Positions 35,495 through 47,498 of a DNA stretch of 64,000 bases are shown here, piece after piece. The translations under genes and the position numbers were made by a program. Origin of the DNA: Odobenus rosmarus divergens (taxonomy: Eukaryota; Chordata; Mammalia; Carnivora; Odobenidae); NCBI RefSeq assembly GCF_000321225.1, contig NW_004451409.1, forward strand, positions 316,352 through 380,351. Reading direction: 5' to 3'. Numbering within the stretch: the stretch's first letter is position 1; each line of letters opens with the position of its first letter. Under the pieces are notes generated by a model, which was not told the origin of the DNA, made no database searches, and saw nothing but the letters and a program-made list of their open reading frames with translations.

Positions 35495-35585
35495 TAGATA
35501 GGGTTGTCAGATTTAGCAAATAAAAACTAGACAGCAAATATAACACTAGATAATTTTTTAGTATATGTCTCATGCAAACCCCCCA
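35495..35585. mobile_element. Probable short DNA-transposon relic (palindromic MER type)
   Basis: GGGTTGTCAGATTTAGCAAATAAAAACTAGACAGCAAATATAACACTAGATAATTTTTTAGTATATGTCTCATGC resembles a common palindromic non-autonomous element (AGGGTTGCCAGATTTAGCAAATAAAAATACAGGAC..AATTTTTTAGTATAAGTATGTCCCATGC). Exact family name uncertain. Confidence 0.6.
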
Positions 35586-36149
35586 GTTGGTATCCTGGGA
35601 GGTGGAGGTACTCACTATCTAATTAATATGGTTAACCCTGCCCCAGAATCAGTGGTAAAAGGGAGAATGAACTTTGTGAAAATACCCATTTAAATGAGAC
35701 TTTACAGGAAGAGGTCAGCATAAGTTAGGGGCAGAATCACTATAACAGCCTCAGTTGAAAAGATGTTGCACAGATACTCTCAAACCTTATTTCCCATTTT
35801 GTGAGGCCACAAGGTATCACAGAACTTTAAGATTTAAGTTTTTGGCACATAGTAGGCCTCAAAAAATACATTTTAATTCAATAATTAGAAATAAAACTGT
35901 CATCAGATTTTAAGATGAATTCTTTTCTCAAAGTAAATGGCGATATACCTTTGTGTTCATTGGTAATGAAAATTCAGCAGTTAAAGAAAAGACCCTTAAA
36001 TTCACTGCCTGCTTTCATATGTTTGTATGAAGTTTGAAAAATAATTCCCCAATCTATATCTAAGCTTCTTTGTGCCCCTGGTATTATACGACTAGAATCT
36101 TTCAAAACAATTTTCCCTAGTCCTTTAATATTCTAAGTGTCTGTGCAGA
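35586..36149. other. Mostly unassigned stretch
   Basis: A short L2/MIR-like tail (TTTGGCACATAGTAGGCCTCAAAAAATAC) is at about 35840-35870. The remainder is unassigned. Confidence 0.4.
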
Positions 36150-36485
36150 AGTCGAACTTACGCCTTTGGAATTGAGATTAAATTCCCTGAATGCTTTTGG
36201 CATTGCTGAGTGCTGTCATCCCCATCACTGCTCAGCACCAGTGCCACTGGATAAAGTGGGGGAGGAAAAGTAAAACAATACTGCAGCAACTGAATGATAT
36301 GTGGGACGCGGAGCCGTAATAGTGACAGAGCTTGACGCACAGTCTTACTCGATATGACAGAGCATGTAATGCACCTGGAATTGGGCCCCGTGTAGTGACT
36401 AACAGTTTCAATTTTCTGAGTTTTATAGAATTCTGTATTATGTTTGACAGCTCTGTTTCACACCAATGGCTGGTTCCATAATGCT
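36150..36485. other. Repeat-free block with preserved CpGs; candidate non-coding element
   Basis: This block has no recognisable transposon phrase. It is a little GC-richer than its surroundings and keeps several CpGs in CpG-poor DNA (GGGACGCGGAGCCG near 36303-36317, CTTGACGC, ACTCGATATG). It ends with homeodomain-like core sites (CCATAATGCTAATGAAG, about 36476-36492). An evolutionarily conserved regulatory element is only a possibility; sequence alone cannot show it. Confidence 0.25.
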
Positions 36486-36510
36486 AATGAAGTACAAAGA
36501 TGAGAAAATG

Positions 36511-36511
<1 letters not shown>

Positions 36512-36542
<31 letters not shown>
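36512..36542. repeat. (CA)n microsatellite
   Basis: About fifteen uninterrupted CA units. Likely length-polymorphic. Confidence 0.97.
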
Positions 36543-36546
<4 letters not shown>

Positions 36547-37504
36547 TGCAAAACGTGTATGCAAGCTTCAAGCTCATAAAACCTAATTTCCTAAGGGAAA
36601 TTACCATTTTCATATTGTTATGACATTTTCAGGGTCCTGGAAGTGCAAAATCCAGCTCTCCCCCACATGTTTTCAAGAGCTCATTCAAGGGTATAGATTG
36701 GGGGAGGTGGAGTGAGGCAGGGATTTGCTAAACCTGTCTGTGCTCCCCCACGCATTTTTCTACTCCTTGCCTTATTCATCGTCACCCCTCACTCCTGCTC
36801 TTAAAAACCCAGGACTTTTTCCCCAATCTGGTTAAAACATAAGCTGACGTTCTAGCAAGACTGAGACAGGTAACATTCCATCTACCCCCCGGCAACATTC
36901 ATACATAGTGAGGAACTATTTGTGCTATTTTGCATATAAGAATGAGAATCTAGCTCACTTTCTAATGGCTAGTCTCTCCTCTGTGTGGTTCTTACTTCCT
37001 CTGTGCCTCACCACCTGCCCCCGATAAATTATTCCAGGGATGATTTCCTGCTATCTCCTAGTACCTAGAGTGCAGAAAGTTCCAGCACCCTAGCACCACA
37101 CCATCTTCCCAGAAGGAACATTCCCAAGGACATGTAAAAAGGTAACAGGGATCAGAATCTCTTGGTCTATCCTACACTGCCTCTGCCTTCTCTTCCTTTT
37201 CCAAGTTTCTTCCTGCTTCAGCCAAATCTACACTGGTTTCCTGGGTCCCCCTGCTTCCCTGGCCTCCCGATTCACAGCTGGTCTCCTTTTTCATGTGCAG
37301 CCATTTGTCAGACTGATTAATTATCTGGTAGCTGCTCCTCTGACTGGGCCTCCGGTCTTGTCTTGTGAGCTGCTCTCAGAGGTAACCCTGGGGACAGTTT
37401 TCTGTCATTTCCTGGGTCTCACCCTCCTGATTCTGGTCCCAGAGCATTGGAGGTAGACACCTGTTCTCAATTCCCTAACAATAACAACTAGTAATTAGAA
37501 GCAC
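36543..37504. other. Unassigned, GC-richer stretch
   Basis: 36640-37470 is pyrimidine-rich and relatively GC-rich compared with neighbours. I see no transposon ends, no exon with good splice sites and no long open frame. Confidence 0.4.
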
Positions 37505-37700
37505 TTCATAACGAGGCAGTGTATCATGTTGGACACCGTGCAGACTTTGAAGTCAATCATGGGCTTGAAATCCTGACTCCTACCCTAATTAGCTCCATAA
37601 CCATGGCAAATTTACTTAACCTCCCCAATCCTCAGTTTCTGCACCTGAAAAATGGAGTAATGATGCTGTGCCCATAAGGAGAGTAGTGAAACAAAGATGC
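37505..37700 (+). mobile_element. MIR relic
   Basis: GGCAGTGTATCATGTTGGACACCGTGCAGACTTTGAAGTCAATCATGGGCTTGAAATCCTGACTCC..AAATTTACTTAACCTCCCCAATCCTCAGTTTCTGCACCTGAAAAATGGAGTAATGATGC is MIR in order. Confidence 0.88.
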
Positions 37701-38687
37701 CTAGAGTACGTATTGGACCTATGCCACCCAAACTAGATTTTCTGATAACAAAATACATTTCATTGTATACCTTACTATCTTTTACCTTCTCTCCTGAACA
37801 AATGAGAGATTTCAAAGTTATTACTGTCCTTCTACTCATTCTCCATGTTCTATCTTTGTCCTCAGGTGAACATTTTTCTTTTTTGCAAGATTGTTAAAGT
37901 ACACAGTGCAACTCAATGGGAAATTTTACTTTATTACATAGCATTGCCCGATGGGAATATCTGTGCTTGTGAAATGTATTGGTCTCCTGGGTTTCTTTTT
38001 TATGTCATTTCTAAATACAATTGAAATCTATGTACAAATGAAAAGTTATTCATTATTAAAAGGCAAAGATATTTTCTTTAAAAAGAGGCAGACCAGTTGC
38101 TATGTGTTTATGTGATCTTTTGAAGTCACTAAATTCTCATACATTATGGCCACTTGCTCTCTCATACCTCTACTTACATCCCCACTAAAGGGGCACAGAG
38201 GTAAAGTTATTTGGTACATCAGGCTTCCACAGAAATCCAGGCCAAAAAGTACATCAACAATAATATGTAATAATGATACAGTGATTGGTCACACTGCTCA
38301 GCTGCCAAAAAAAAAAAAATTACCTTCCTTCAGTCCTTTCAAATGCTTAAGAGAATCCCATGTGTCTGGGGCCTTATCACTTATCACTTATCACCAATAA
38401 CAGATGATACATTGTGGCCAGAAACCACACACCACCCTCCCTGGTGAGAAGTCATTCCCAGAAACACTTCTTAGAATGTGAGGTTCCAAAAGTGGAAGTA
38501 ATCCAAAATATATTGCCGTCATTACTTATTGATGTTATTAGCAACTGTAATGACCATATGGATTATGCTATAAATGCTTATTTTTTTATAAAGGAAATTC
38601 CATCAGCTTTCTATCCCAAACATGAGTATTTGAAAGCTTACTTGATAGGGCTATAAAAATTAGGGCAACAATAATAACAATGTCTAT
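37701..38687. other. Unassigned stretch
   Basis: No gene called. Short open frames (38146-38400, 38414-38656 plus) have no domain. A triple CTTATCA motif lies at about 38377-38395. Confidence 0.4.
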
Positions 38688-38920
38688 TATTGAACATATA
38701 ATATATACCAGATATTCTTTAATTTAATCCTTACAACAACTCCAGTAGGTAAGAATTATAATAACGTCTATTTCTTACAATTAAAAAAACTTGTTTTTAA
38801 CTCATTTTTACTTATTTAGCTATTCTTATTATAACCTTATTTCTTATAAGTAAGGAACCTGAGACAGAAGATAAGTAACTAGTCATCATAGCTACTGCAA
38901 AAGCCAAACTCAGTTTCAGG
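38688..38920 (-). mobile_element. MIR relic with an internal AT-rich expansion
   Basis: ACATATAATATATACCAGATATTCTTTAATTTAATCCTTACAACAACTCCAGTAGGTAAGAATTATAATAACG is the reverse MIR core. After about 75 bases of AT-rich DNA it resumes as AAGTAAGGAACCTGAGACAGAAGATAAGTAACTAGTC. Confidence 0.7.
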
Positions 38921-39078
38921 TTTTAATTATAGAATACAACTACAAATCAAAACATAAATACCATTTTGGTCATTTAGTCAGCCAGTTTATCCTGAATACC
39001 CAATGCAGTGGTTAAATCTGAAATGTCTTCAGAAGTCAAAAAGATAAATGAATTTCTGCTGTTAAAATGATAGGAAAC

Positions 39079-39244
39079 GGGGCACCTGGGTGGCTCGGTC
39101 AGTTGAGTATCCAGCTCTTGATTTCAGCTCAGGTCATGATCTCAGGGTCCTGGGATCAAACCCTGTATCGGGCTCTGTGCTCAGTGCAGAGTCTGCTTGA
39201 GGATTCTATCTCTCCCTCTCCCTCTGCCTTTCCCCCCGACTCGT
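39079..39244 (+). mobile_element. Can-SINE (SINEC) lacking its tail
   Basis: GGGGCACCTGGGTGGCTCGGTCAGTTGAGTATCCAGCTCTTGATTTCAGCTCAGGTCATGATCTCAGGGTCCTGGG is a full head and body. The CT-rich part stops at GACTCGTG with no A-rich tail or right duplication. The 3' end was probably lost by a later deletion. It has the CTCTTGATTT variant shared with the SINEs at 16323 and 48047. Confidence 0.93.
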
Positions 39245-39308
39245 GGGAGGTAGGGTCTGTGGCAGAACTGGAGAGTATGAATTTCCTGTAAAGACATTCA
39301 AATTCAAC

Positions 39309-39635
39309 ATTTTTTTTTGTTTTTTGTTTTAATTTTATTTTATATGTTATGTTAATCACCATACATTACATCATTAGTATTTTTTTCATTTTTTTATTAT
39401 TATGTTAATCACCATACATTACACCATTAGTTTTTGATGTAGTGTTCCATGATTCATTGTTTGCGTATAACACCCAGTGCTCCATTCAGTACATGCCCTC
39501 TTTAATACCCAACATCAGGCTAACCCATTCCCCCACCCCCGCCCCTCTAGAACTCTGTTTGTTTCTCAGAGTCCATAGTCTCTCATGGTTCCTCTCCCCC
39601 TCCGAATTCCCCCCCTTCATTTTTCCCTTCCATTT
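39309..39635 (-). mobile_element. 5'-truncated LINE-1 3' end with a doubled terminus
   Basis: On the minus strand: L1 3' UTR from about 39635 (GAATGAAGGGGGGG..) through GGGTATTAAAGAGGGCATGTACTGAATGGAGCACTGGGTG to GGTGATTAACATAATAATAAAAAAATG. A second 31-bp copy of the very end (ACTAATGATGTAATGTATGGTGATTAACATAACATA, at 39349-39380) and another A-rich tail follow (T-rich 39309-39346). No target-site duplication is clear. The plus-strand open frame 39442-39780 is a shadow. Confidence 0.9.
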
Positions 39636-41164
39636 TTATAACACTGTAACAATCAAACCCAACACATCTAGTGGGCAGCCCCAGTACATAGACAATGTGC
39701 TTAAAACGCTCAATTTCCAGACTGATTTTAAGAAAACATCAACCACAGAGTATTTTCAGAACATTCTTTGCTGTGTATAAATACTGATTCTATGACCACT
39801 GGAAATAAAGCAGATATGAAAATAGAAAAGAGTGAAATGTTAGCTTTCAAGGAAGAGACGGTTGGAAAAGAATATCAGTATGATTAGAAATGACTGCTCT
39901 AGTTTAATTAATAGAAAAGTCAATAGTAACCAAGAATATTGAAGAATAACTTAACAGGGAATAAAAGTTGATACAAATTTTAATAATAAACATTCCCTTA
40001 TTTGAGAACAATTACAATAATACAAGTAGTTCAGCATATTCCCAACCACCAGAAAAGAGCTTTTTTTTGTGGGAGGGGGTGGAGAAGCCAAGGTTGTGAG
40101 GAACCTACTAACATGTATGAAGTGCTTGCTACATGCCATCCATTCTAAGAATATCAGCAAAAAGAAGAACGAATCCTAACAAGTATTTTATAAAATCCCA
40201 CAGTATCAAAAAGCCAAAATCATTCTTAAAAATTAGTGATAAATACAATTATGATAATGAAAATATTATTAATTCATTGATCACCTCCTATAATGCCAGA
40301 GCACATACTTAAAGGAAAACTTGCTACAGAATTTTGGATACAAATATTTATATTAACATATTGCTACTACACGATATTTTACAAAAATGCTCCACAAACC
40401 AGCTATAACATGTAATTTATGACGTTTAGAAATAGCTGCCTATTTTCATAGCTGCCTTTAACATGAAAATATTAATACTCCAACTTTTATCAAGTGTTAC
40501 CTAATGGCAGACCTGACCAATATCTACATTTTATATATTTATGCATAAATGACCTTTTCTTTTTATAATAATAGAAGTCATCAGTGGTCCTGGCATGATT
40601 CCTAAAGTAATGGCTGTTGGCATCAGGATCATAAAAAACAAACTAGGTTTGGGAATTTACCAAACTAAAGAGAACTGTAGGAGGCCTCTTGGATATTCAC
40701 CACAACAAAGAGTGATGAGTATCCAAAAAAGACTGCTGGGAAGGAACCCAGAGTCAGCTGGTAAAAAGGTTAGTTTTTTCATTGTCAAAAGAGACAGATG
40801 AACAAGGTATAAAGTGGAGTGTTACTACAGGAAAACAGATCTATGAGAAATAATCTTCAAGGAGAGATTCTCTTTTTAATTATTAAATCTTACTAGGCAA
40901 AAAAAAGATTTTACAACAAACTCTAATCTAACAGGGGCAAGGAACTGAACCAGATTTTTTAAAAACTATTCAGTCAATATTATTCTATAATTGTATATTT
41001 CAAAACAATGCTATAAACTTGACTGGTAATTTAATTAGCAACTTGAGGCTTGATGCCAATGGCAAAGGTGCAAGTTTTTAAAAAGCATCCCTACAGAAAG
41101 CAAAGCCCTCCTTCCTTCTTTTTCCCAAACAGAAATAATGTATTTTATTTTGAACTAAACAAAT
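39636..41164. other. Unassigned AT-rich stretch
   Basis: About 1.5 kb with no repeat, exon or RNA gene that I can name. Confidence 0.4.
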
Positions 41165-41345
41165 CAAAGCAAATCAAACATAGTCTTGAATCCCAGCCTT
41201 AGCACTTATAAACTACATGATTCTAGATCTAAACCCTGTGCATCCCAGATTCCTCTTTAACAAAACGGAAGTGGTGATAGTTCTCTTACAGTCACACAAT
41301 CTAACAGAAAAAACAAAACTGTCTATCACAACACCTGACTCAGAG
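41165..41345 (+). mobile_element. MIR relic
   Basis: CTTGAATCCCAGCCTTAGCACTTATAAACTACATGATTCTAGATCTAAACC..CCTCTTTAACAAAACGGAAGTGGTGATAG follows MIR's GAATCCCAGCTCTGCCACTTACTAGCTGTGTGA..CTCATCTGTAAAATGG. Confidence 0.7.
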
Positions 41346-41384
41346 AAATCAGTCTCCAAATTCACGTGTGCATTCATTCATGCA

Positions 41385-41970
41385 ACTGATCCTTCTTGAG
41401 ACTCACTATGGGTCAGACCCTATTCTGGACACTAGGAATACAGAGATGAACAATTCACAGAAGGTCCTTGCCTTCATAGAATTTACATTCCAGTGCGGGA
41501 GATGGACAATAAATAAGAAAACAAATACATAATATAATTTCAAGTAACGATAAGGGCTTTGAAGAAAATAAAGCAAGGTAAGGGGAAAAAGAATGGAATG
41601 CAGAGAACAATGGAAAGCAGAATTAGATGGAATGGTGAGGGAAGGCTTCCCTGAGGAGGTGATATTTGAGATGAGATCTGAATTATGTTAAGGAGAGAGC
41701 CCTGCAAAGTCTAAGGGAAGAGAATTCCAGGCAGAGGGAAGACCAAAAGTTAAATCTTTTAATTCTGGATTGAAGTTGGCAAAGATGAAAAGAAAGCGTG
41801 TGTGGCAGAAACACAGTCAAACTAGGGGAGAGCAAAAGGAAATGAGACTGTTGGAATAGCCACTGGCAGGTTACAAAAGATCTATATGCTAAGGGATCAT
41901 ATTCGAAGAATGATGTGAAGCCCATTAGATGGCTGCAAACAGCAGAGTGACAAAGTCTGGGAGGCAATGC
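41385..41970 (-). mobile_element. Long L2 relic
   Basis: About 580 bp of reverse-strand L2. It runs CTTGAGACTCACTATGGGTCAGACCCTATTCTGGACACTAGGAATACAGAGATGAACAATTC, TTCATAGAATTTACATTCCAGTGCGGGAGATGGACAATAAATAAG, GAGGGAAGGCTTCCCTGAGGAGGTGATATTTGAGATGAGATCTGAATTATG, AGAGAATTCCAGGCAGAGGGAAGACC, ATGTGAAGCCCATTAGATGGC. The open frame 41683-41967 on the minus strand is a decayed L2 fragment. Confidence 0.92.
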
Positions 41971-43344
41971 TCCATGATCACAATTTGATCAATCGTTAAC
42001 CCTAACTAGCTTGTGCATGTGTTAGACATCTGTGAACGGTGGCCAGAGTTTAGAAGCGGCACCATTTATTGACATTGTTATGCATTAAATCAGTCATTCA
42101 TAAGTGTGTCATACTTACATATACCGTCTAAGCTAGATAACTCATTAAATCAGGCATCCACACGAAAGAATACTGCCTATAATGTGTATAAATAATATTT
42201 GCCATAAAGCAGAAACAGAACACCTACAGAAAAAAATGTTGAAATTCATAAGCAAGTAACCATGGTCCTTTATCCCGTCTTTCAAACCATTACTATTACT
42301 TTTCCACCTGCTGAGAATCCATTAAATGACTGATGTGAAAAAAATTCAAAGGAAATCTGCAACAACAGATTTGCAACAAAACACATGTATAATAGACTTC
42401 TTTAGTTTTAAAAAAAATGTGTGTGTGTCCCTTCAAAAATATATATTTACTACCTGAGGAGAAGCAAAATGAAAGGCAAATGAAAGAAAGGTGTCGTGCT
42501 GCATAATTTTGAATTCTTAAATGTTTAGAATAAATTTATTAATCTTGATACACTTGATTTATTTAACTAAAGAAAGAAAACCATAAGACCTTAATAACAT
42601 GCATCAATGGGTAGGAAACTAACTGCAAATTATCTAATTTGGTGGATTTGAAAGTATGGAAATAAGGGCAGTTTTAAAATCAAAGCTATTACACTAACAA
42701 CACATCATCATGCAAATAAAAATGTTAAAACATTGGTCTCATTCCCACTCCAGAATGTACCAGAAACTGTTGTCCAAAGCAACACACAATTTGATGTGTT
42801 ACTAAAATGTGCCTCCATCACTGCTCATTAGCAGGGAGCTCTTGACAGTCTAAAAGCAAATCACAACTCTTGTTGGAAACCAGCAACGTCTAGAGAAGCT
42901 GACTAACAGACAAGGGACAAGATGAAGAAGCTGATAGGCCTAGATCCAGGGCTACACTCACAGGAAAAGTTAGGCACTTGGCACCTGGACAGCACCACTT
43001 TGTAGCAGCATTACACACAGATCAGAGAGAAAGACACCTGCCCATACAGATGTGAGTAAATTCTTCATGGGTTCATGTGACCCCATTCTCCAATCTACAG
43101 AACAGGGCTCTGACTTAATTTAACTAGTCCTGGAATTTACTTAGTTGCAGATATAACTTTTTGAAAAATATATTCCTGGAAACTAATGGCAAATGATGCA
43201 AATAGCTATATTTCAATCATTTGGGGAAACTAGATAAAGACCCTTTCAGACCAGGAACTAGAAATCTGGGTTTATAAGATCTATTCTCTTCATGGCTATT
43301 AGGTAGCAAACTTGAGGCTGCCAGTTATGTAATACTGATAGCAT
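41971..43344. other. Unassigned stretch
   Basis: No transposon phrases recognised over about 1.4 kb, which is unusually repeat-free for this window. Blocks 42030-42200 and 42745-42930 are candidates for conserved non-coding sequence, but nothing in the sequence proves it. Confidence 0.35.
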
Positions 43345-43450
43345 GATCATAATAATAATGGGTAACATTGATTGAACATTCAATTAGTCCCATGCATGTC
43401 CTAAACCCTTCACATGTACTATCCCATTTAATTATCACAATGCCTCTCTG
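43345..43450 (-). mobile_element. MIR relic
   Basis: ACATTGATTGAACATTCAATTAGTCCCATGCATGTCCTAAACCCTTCACATGTACTATCCCATTTAATTATCACAATGCC is the reverse MIR 3' half. Confidence 0.75.
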
Positions 43451-45119
43451 GAACAATGTTAAACAAAAGCATATGCTGGATGGATATTTATTAGTGAAAA
43501 TGCATCATGCAGACATTGTATACAATTTCCTAGGAAAATCCTAAAATCTGTTTGTATGCATTCCATTGTTCCTTGGAATTAACTATAATGTTGACTTTAT
43601 ACCACCTACAAGATATATTTTATTATTTATCCATCCCTAGTAGGAGTTTAGTTTTTAAAAAATCACATGTATATCATTAAGAATGAAGGACTTCATGCAT
43701 GGTCCATTAATACATAGTTACATACCTGGTGATTAGTTCATTAATCTCAATGAGCTCAGAGCAGTAAAGGTCAAAGATGCCAGCCCCAATCATGTTCTTT
43801 TATTCATACATTCACTCATTCTTTCAGCAAGTATCTTCAGAACTGTACTGTTAAAAACAAGAGCATATCTGACTTTTCTGTTATTATAGGCTTAGTGGGA
43901 AAACATAATTACCCACTGATCAAGCATAACACTTTGAATTACCTTGAAGGTGCTTGGGGGAAAAGTAATTCCTCTGTTAGACAATCAAGCAGTAACATAA
44001 ATTGCAAAACATAACTGCTATTGGTTAGTAGGTGTTGGGCAAAATAGCATTTTCCTTGGCCAGCTCTGAGTGTGTAGGATACAAAGGATAAATAATTAAA
44101 TTGTTTCTTTTGAATTTTATACTTAAGCATGTGTGATATACACTGAGAAATTTAAGAACACTTTTTCAAGGGTGGCTTTCAACTCATTTAAAGACAGCAA
44201 CTCTAAGAATGAATGATACTTTATTAGACCCAACTAAAAATATTCATTCTTTACCACATCCTGACACTAGCAGTAGGAACAAGGAATGTTTTATGGGTGA
44301 GCATGGTAGTTGCCCTACGTGGTATCAGTCTCAAAAGGCCCATTTATTGTCTCAGCATGAATGATTCCTATAACTACCTATTGTAAAAAGTAGCACTTGC
44401 TATTATTTGTCCTCCTTCAAGCTTTAAGATTTGCAAAAATTAGTATTCTAAAATTTGGTGTGCTTATTTGTATGCAAATCACGTATATTTGGTGTGTCAG
44501 TTTGTATCCAATTTGGAGTATATCCAGTGAGTGTATAGACAGCAATCATATTTCCCCCAAGTCATCACTTTTTTATCAGTCCACATGTGGAAATAACCCT
44601 AACCTTGATTGATTTGGCTCTTCTCTGAGTGTTTCTTGTACAGTATTTCTTTTTAAAGTGGCAGCTACTCTACACAAGACTTTCCAAAGGCACATAGTTC
44701 TGGTTTTTACTTAAGCTAGAGTAATGTTCAAAAAACTTTAGAAAAGCTACAGACAAGGGCCTAAATAAATAATTAAGGTTATTTACTACCACAGTAGTAA
44801 GTGTTCCCATCCTATAATTCTAAAATATTCAAAACAGAGCAGATCTTTATAAGAAGATAACTCCCTACTATATTGTAAACCTCTGGTGGGGGGGGGGGTC
44901 CTAATTTTTTTTTACCTCCAGTTAAAAAAAAAAAAATTCTCAATACATTTTTATCAAGTTAAATTTGTATTAATTAATGTTATTTTGAAATAAGTATAAC
45001 ATATATTCCACAAAGAATCCAAAAGTTTCATTTTAACCTAAAATGCCAAATGTATCAGGAGCAAAGTTACCTATTTGACATTCTCCTTGATCTCTACAAC
45101 CCCCTCCTTTTTCAAAAAA
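43451..45119. other. Unassigned AT-rich stretch
   Basis: A weak reverse L2 tail (TATTCATACATTCACTCATTCTTTCAGCAAGTATC) is at about 43800-43840. An 11-base G run at about 44887-44898 is followed by T and A runs. No gene is called; open frames 43939-44130 and 44397-44612 have no domain. Confidence 0.4.
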
Positions 45120-45330
45120 AAAAAAAATGGCGGGGCGTCTGGGTGGCTCAGTCCTCAAGCGTCTGCCTTTGGCTCAGGTCATGTTCCCAGAGTCCTGGGA
45201 TCGAGCCCTGCATAGGGCTTCCTGCTCCATGGAAGCCTGCTTCTCCCTCTCCCACTCCCCCTGCTTGTGTTCCCTCTTTCACTGTGTCTCTCTCTGTCAA
45301 ATAAATAAATAAAATCTTTAAAAAAAATGG
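45120..45330 (+). mobile_element. Can-SINE (SINEC)
   Basis: The body 45131-45318 starts CGGGGCGTCTGGGTGGCTCAGTCCTCAAGCGTCTGCCTTTGGCTCAGGTCATG and ends AAATAAATAAATAAAATCTTTAAA. The flanks AAAAAAAATGG (45120-45130 and 45320-45330) form an A-rich, weakly informative duplication. Open frames across it on both strands are SINE translations. Confidence 0.95.
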
Positions 45331-46734
45331 TAAATGAATAAAATGTCTAATAGTTAAGGAACAAGAAAGAAAGGAGGTCAATAGACTGGATGCTATACCA
45401 CAGCATAATCACTGCCTCTCTCCTTTCATCCTTAGCTGGCTATGAAATTGTCTACTTACGGCCCATAAAAAGAGCAAGGTAACTGAAAATATGTCAGTGG
45501 GGCTGACCTTTTATAAAGGAAAGACTCCTTACAAAATGGAAAACATAACTCATTTGATGAAATAATTAAGGAAAAACTAATGGAATTTAGGATACAAATG
45601 AAAGCTAAGAGATTCTAAAAGTAACACTGGATTAATGAAAACTACTGTGACCTTCTCTCAAAATAAGTCCACACTTCAGAGAAGCAATTAAAAGAGCTCA
45701 CAAAATGTAGACTGCATAGCTAATGCCACAGAATGCAAGTCTGAGGAATTTACAGGGTAATAATAAAAATCTCTAATAAGTTGCTGCACTTGAAAAGGCA
45801 AAAAGACGGTCAATGGGGTTAATCACTAGACTGCAAAGTTTAAAATATTTGCTAAAATGAAAACTAATTAAACACATAAAGCTTTGGTAAAAAGCAATCC
45901 TGAAAGTACAGGAGCTCACATAGAATATAAATTCTGTCTGCCTCACTTCTCCTCCTTTGGAAAGTAGGGTACCCGCCACAAAGTTTTTCAGGGCAGTAAG
46001 AAGAGCAAGAGTTCTCAAGAAAGACTTGGCAACCCTTCTGTCAGTGATCCTCCCTATATGAGCCGGATACTCATGTATATTTTTCCCTTTTCAATAATGT
46101 GATGTGGGGAGCAGAAAATCATATGTTGGTTTATTCACTGGGTGATGAGAGAAATTATCCTCTACCCCACAAGGTTTATTAACACACATAAGGGTTGTGA
46201 GGATGTATTGCTACTCTATATTCCTTATGCAAATAAGAGAATTTGGCACAGGAGCTCAATGTTTGGTGCCTAGATAAATCTGCGCTAAAGAGCTTTCTAC
46301 CAACTTTTGCTGTGGGTAAGAAAGGATATTTGTCCTCCTTTGTGGATTCAAGTGAAGTGTGTTAATGTGACTCCTGGCAATTCCCATCTCCTTTGGGGGC
46401 TATGGTCTAAATGGAATAAAGTTAGGGCAAAAAGTACTAGGCTTGGAGGCTCTAATTCCCACTAGGAATCCTCCTTAGGGTATAGTAAAAGCCCTTGCAT
46501 AAAATTCTCAATACTCTTCAAAAAGCAGGGAGAAGAAGAGAGATCTACTAGAGTTGGTGCCCAGAGGCTACAAAGAACAGCATGGACTGTGAAAGCTACT
46601 CCTTATTTCCAGGAACTCAAATTTCTAAGTGTTGAGTAAAATTTGGAGGAAAGACAATAATTTAGCTAAAACCTAAAAAAAAAATGGAAGCAAAGCTATT
46701 GCAACTAAGCAAACTACCCTTTTGAAAACGTAAT
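45331..46734. other. Unassigned stretch
   Basis: About 1.4 kb with no recognisable family or exon. The reverse open frame 45773-46018 has no domain. Confidence 0.4.
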
Positions 46735-47015
46735 ATTATTTCATTACATTTAGGTAATATGCATTCACTATTAAAAAATAAAGCTTAGCAACAAAGAAAA
46801 GTAAAAACTGACTAATGTTCTTATCATCCAGAAACAAGTACTAGTAATATGTTGACATATTATATTCTAGGTGTTTTTATACATCTAAAACCTGCTTTTT
46901 TTAAAATGGGATAAGATCATATATACTATTTTATAAACTTCTTTTCCTCACATTGAACACTTTTCATAAATGTCAATTTATGTATATATGTTAATTTGTT
47001 TATTTCAACATTTCC
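46735..47015. mobile_element. Possible old LINE-1 3' UTR relic
   Basis: CTTATCATCCAGAAACAAGTACTAG..TATTCTAGGTGTTTTTATACATC..TTTTTTTAAAATGGGATAAGATCATATATACTATTTTATAAACTTCTTTTCC..ACATTGAACACTTTTCATAAATGTC follows a widespread old LINE-derived phrase (GGGATCATACTATACATACTGTTTTGCAACTTGC..). Family and strand are not assigned. Confidence 0.5.
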
Positions 47016-47280
47016 CAAAGTATCTTATGTGAAACCAGTAGTACCACAAGATATAGTTTAAGTGTATTAAGGGGACTATGCGTGCTGCATCTTCTAAAAC
47101 AAAACATGCAATCATGAAAGATTTTTTTTTAGAAATCTCTCTGGATTAATGTTTCTGAGAGCACATTTTAGGAATCACTCTCTAGAGTGAATTCAAGCAC
47201 TGATCTAAGTCAACACAAAAAACATCGGGCCCTGTTGTTAGGGAAGGGAATTGTCAAGAGAAGAAAATATGAGGCTCAGA

Positions 47281-47498
47281 AGTTCTCACGTCAGGGATGC
47301 CTGGGTGGCTCAGTTGGTTAAATGGCTACCTTCAGCTCAGGTCATGATCTCAGGGTCCTGGGATCGAGCCCCATATCGGGCTCCTTACTTGGTGGAAAGT
47401 CTGCTTCTCCCTCTCCCTCTGCTGCTCTCTTGCTCACACTCTCTCTCTTTCAAATAAATGAATAAAGTCTTTAAAATAAAAAAAAAGTTCTTGCCTCA
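47281..47498 (+). mobile_element. Can-SINE (SINEC)
   Basis: The body 47294-47485 starts GGGATGCCTGGGTGGCTCAGTTGGTTAAATGGCTACCTTCAGCTCAGGTCATGATCTCAGGG and ends CAAATAAATGAATAAAGTCTTTAAAATAAAAA. A partly decayed duplication AGTTCTCACGTCA (47281-47293) and AGTTCTTGCCTCA (47486-47498) flanks it. Confidence 0.94.
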
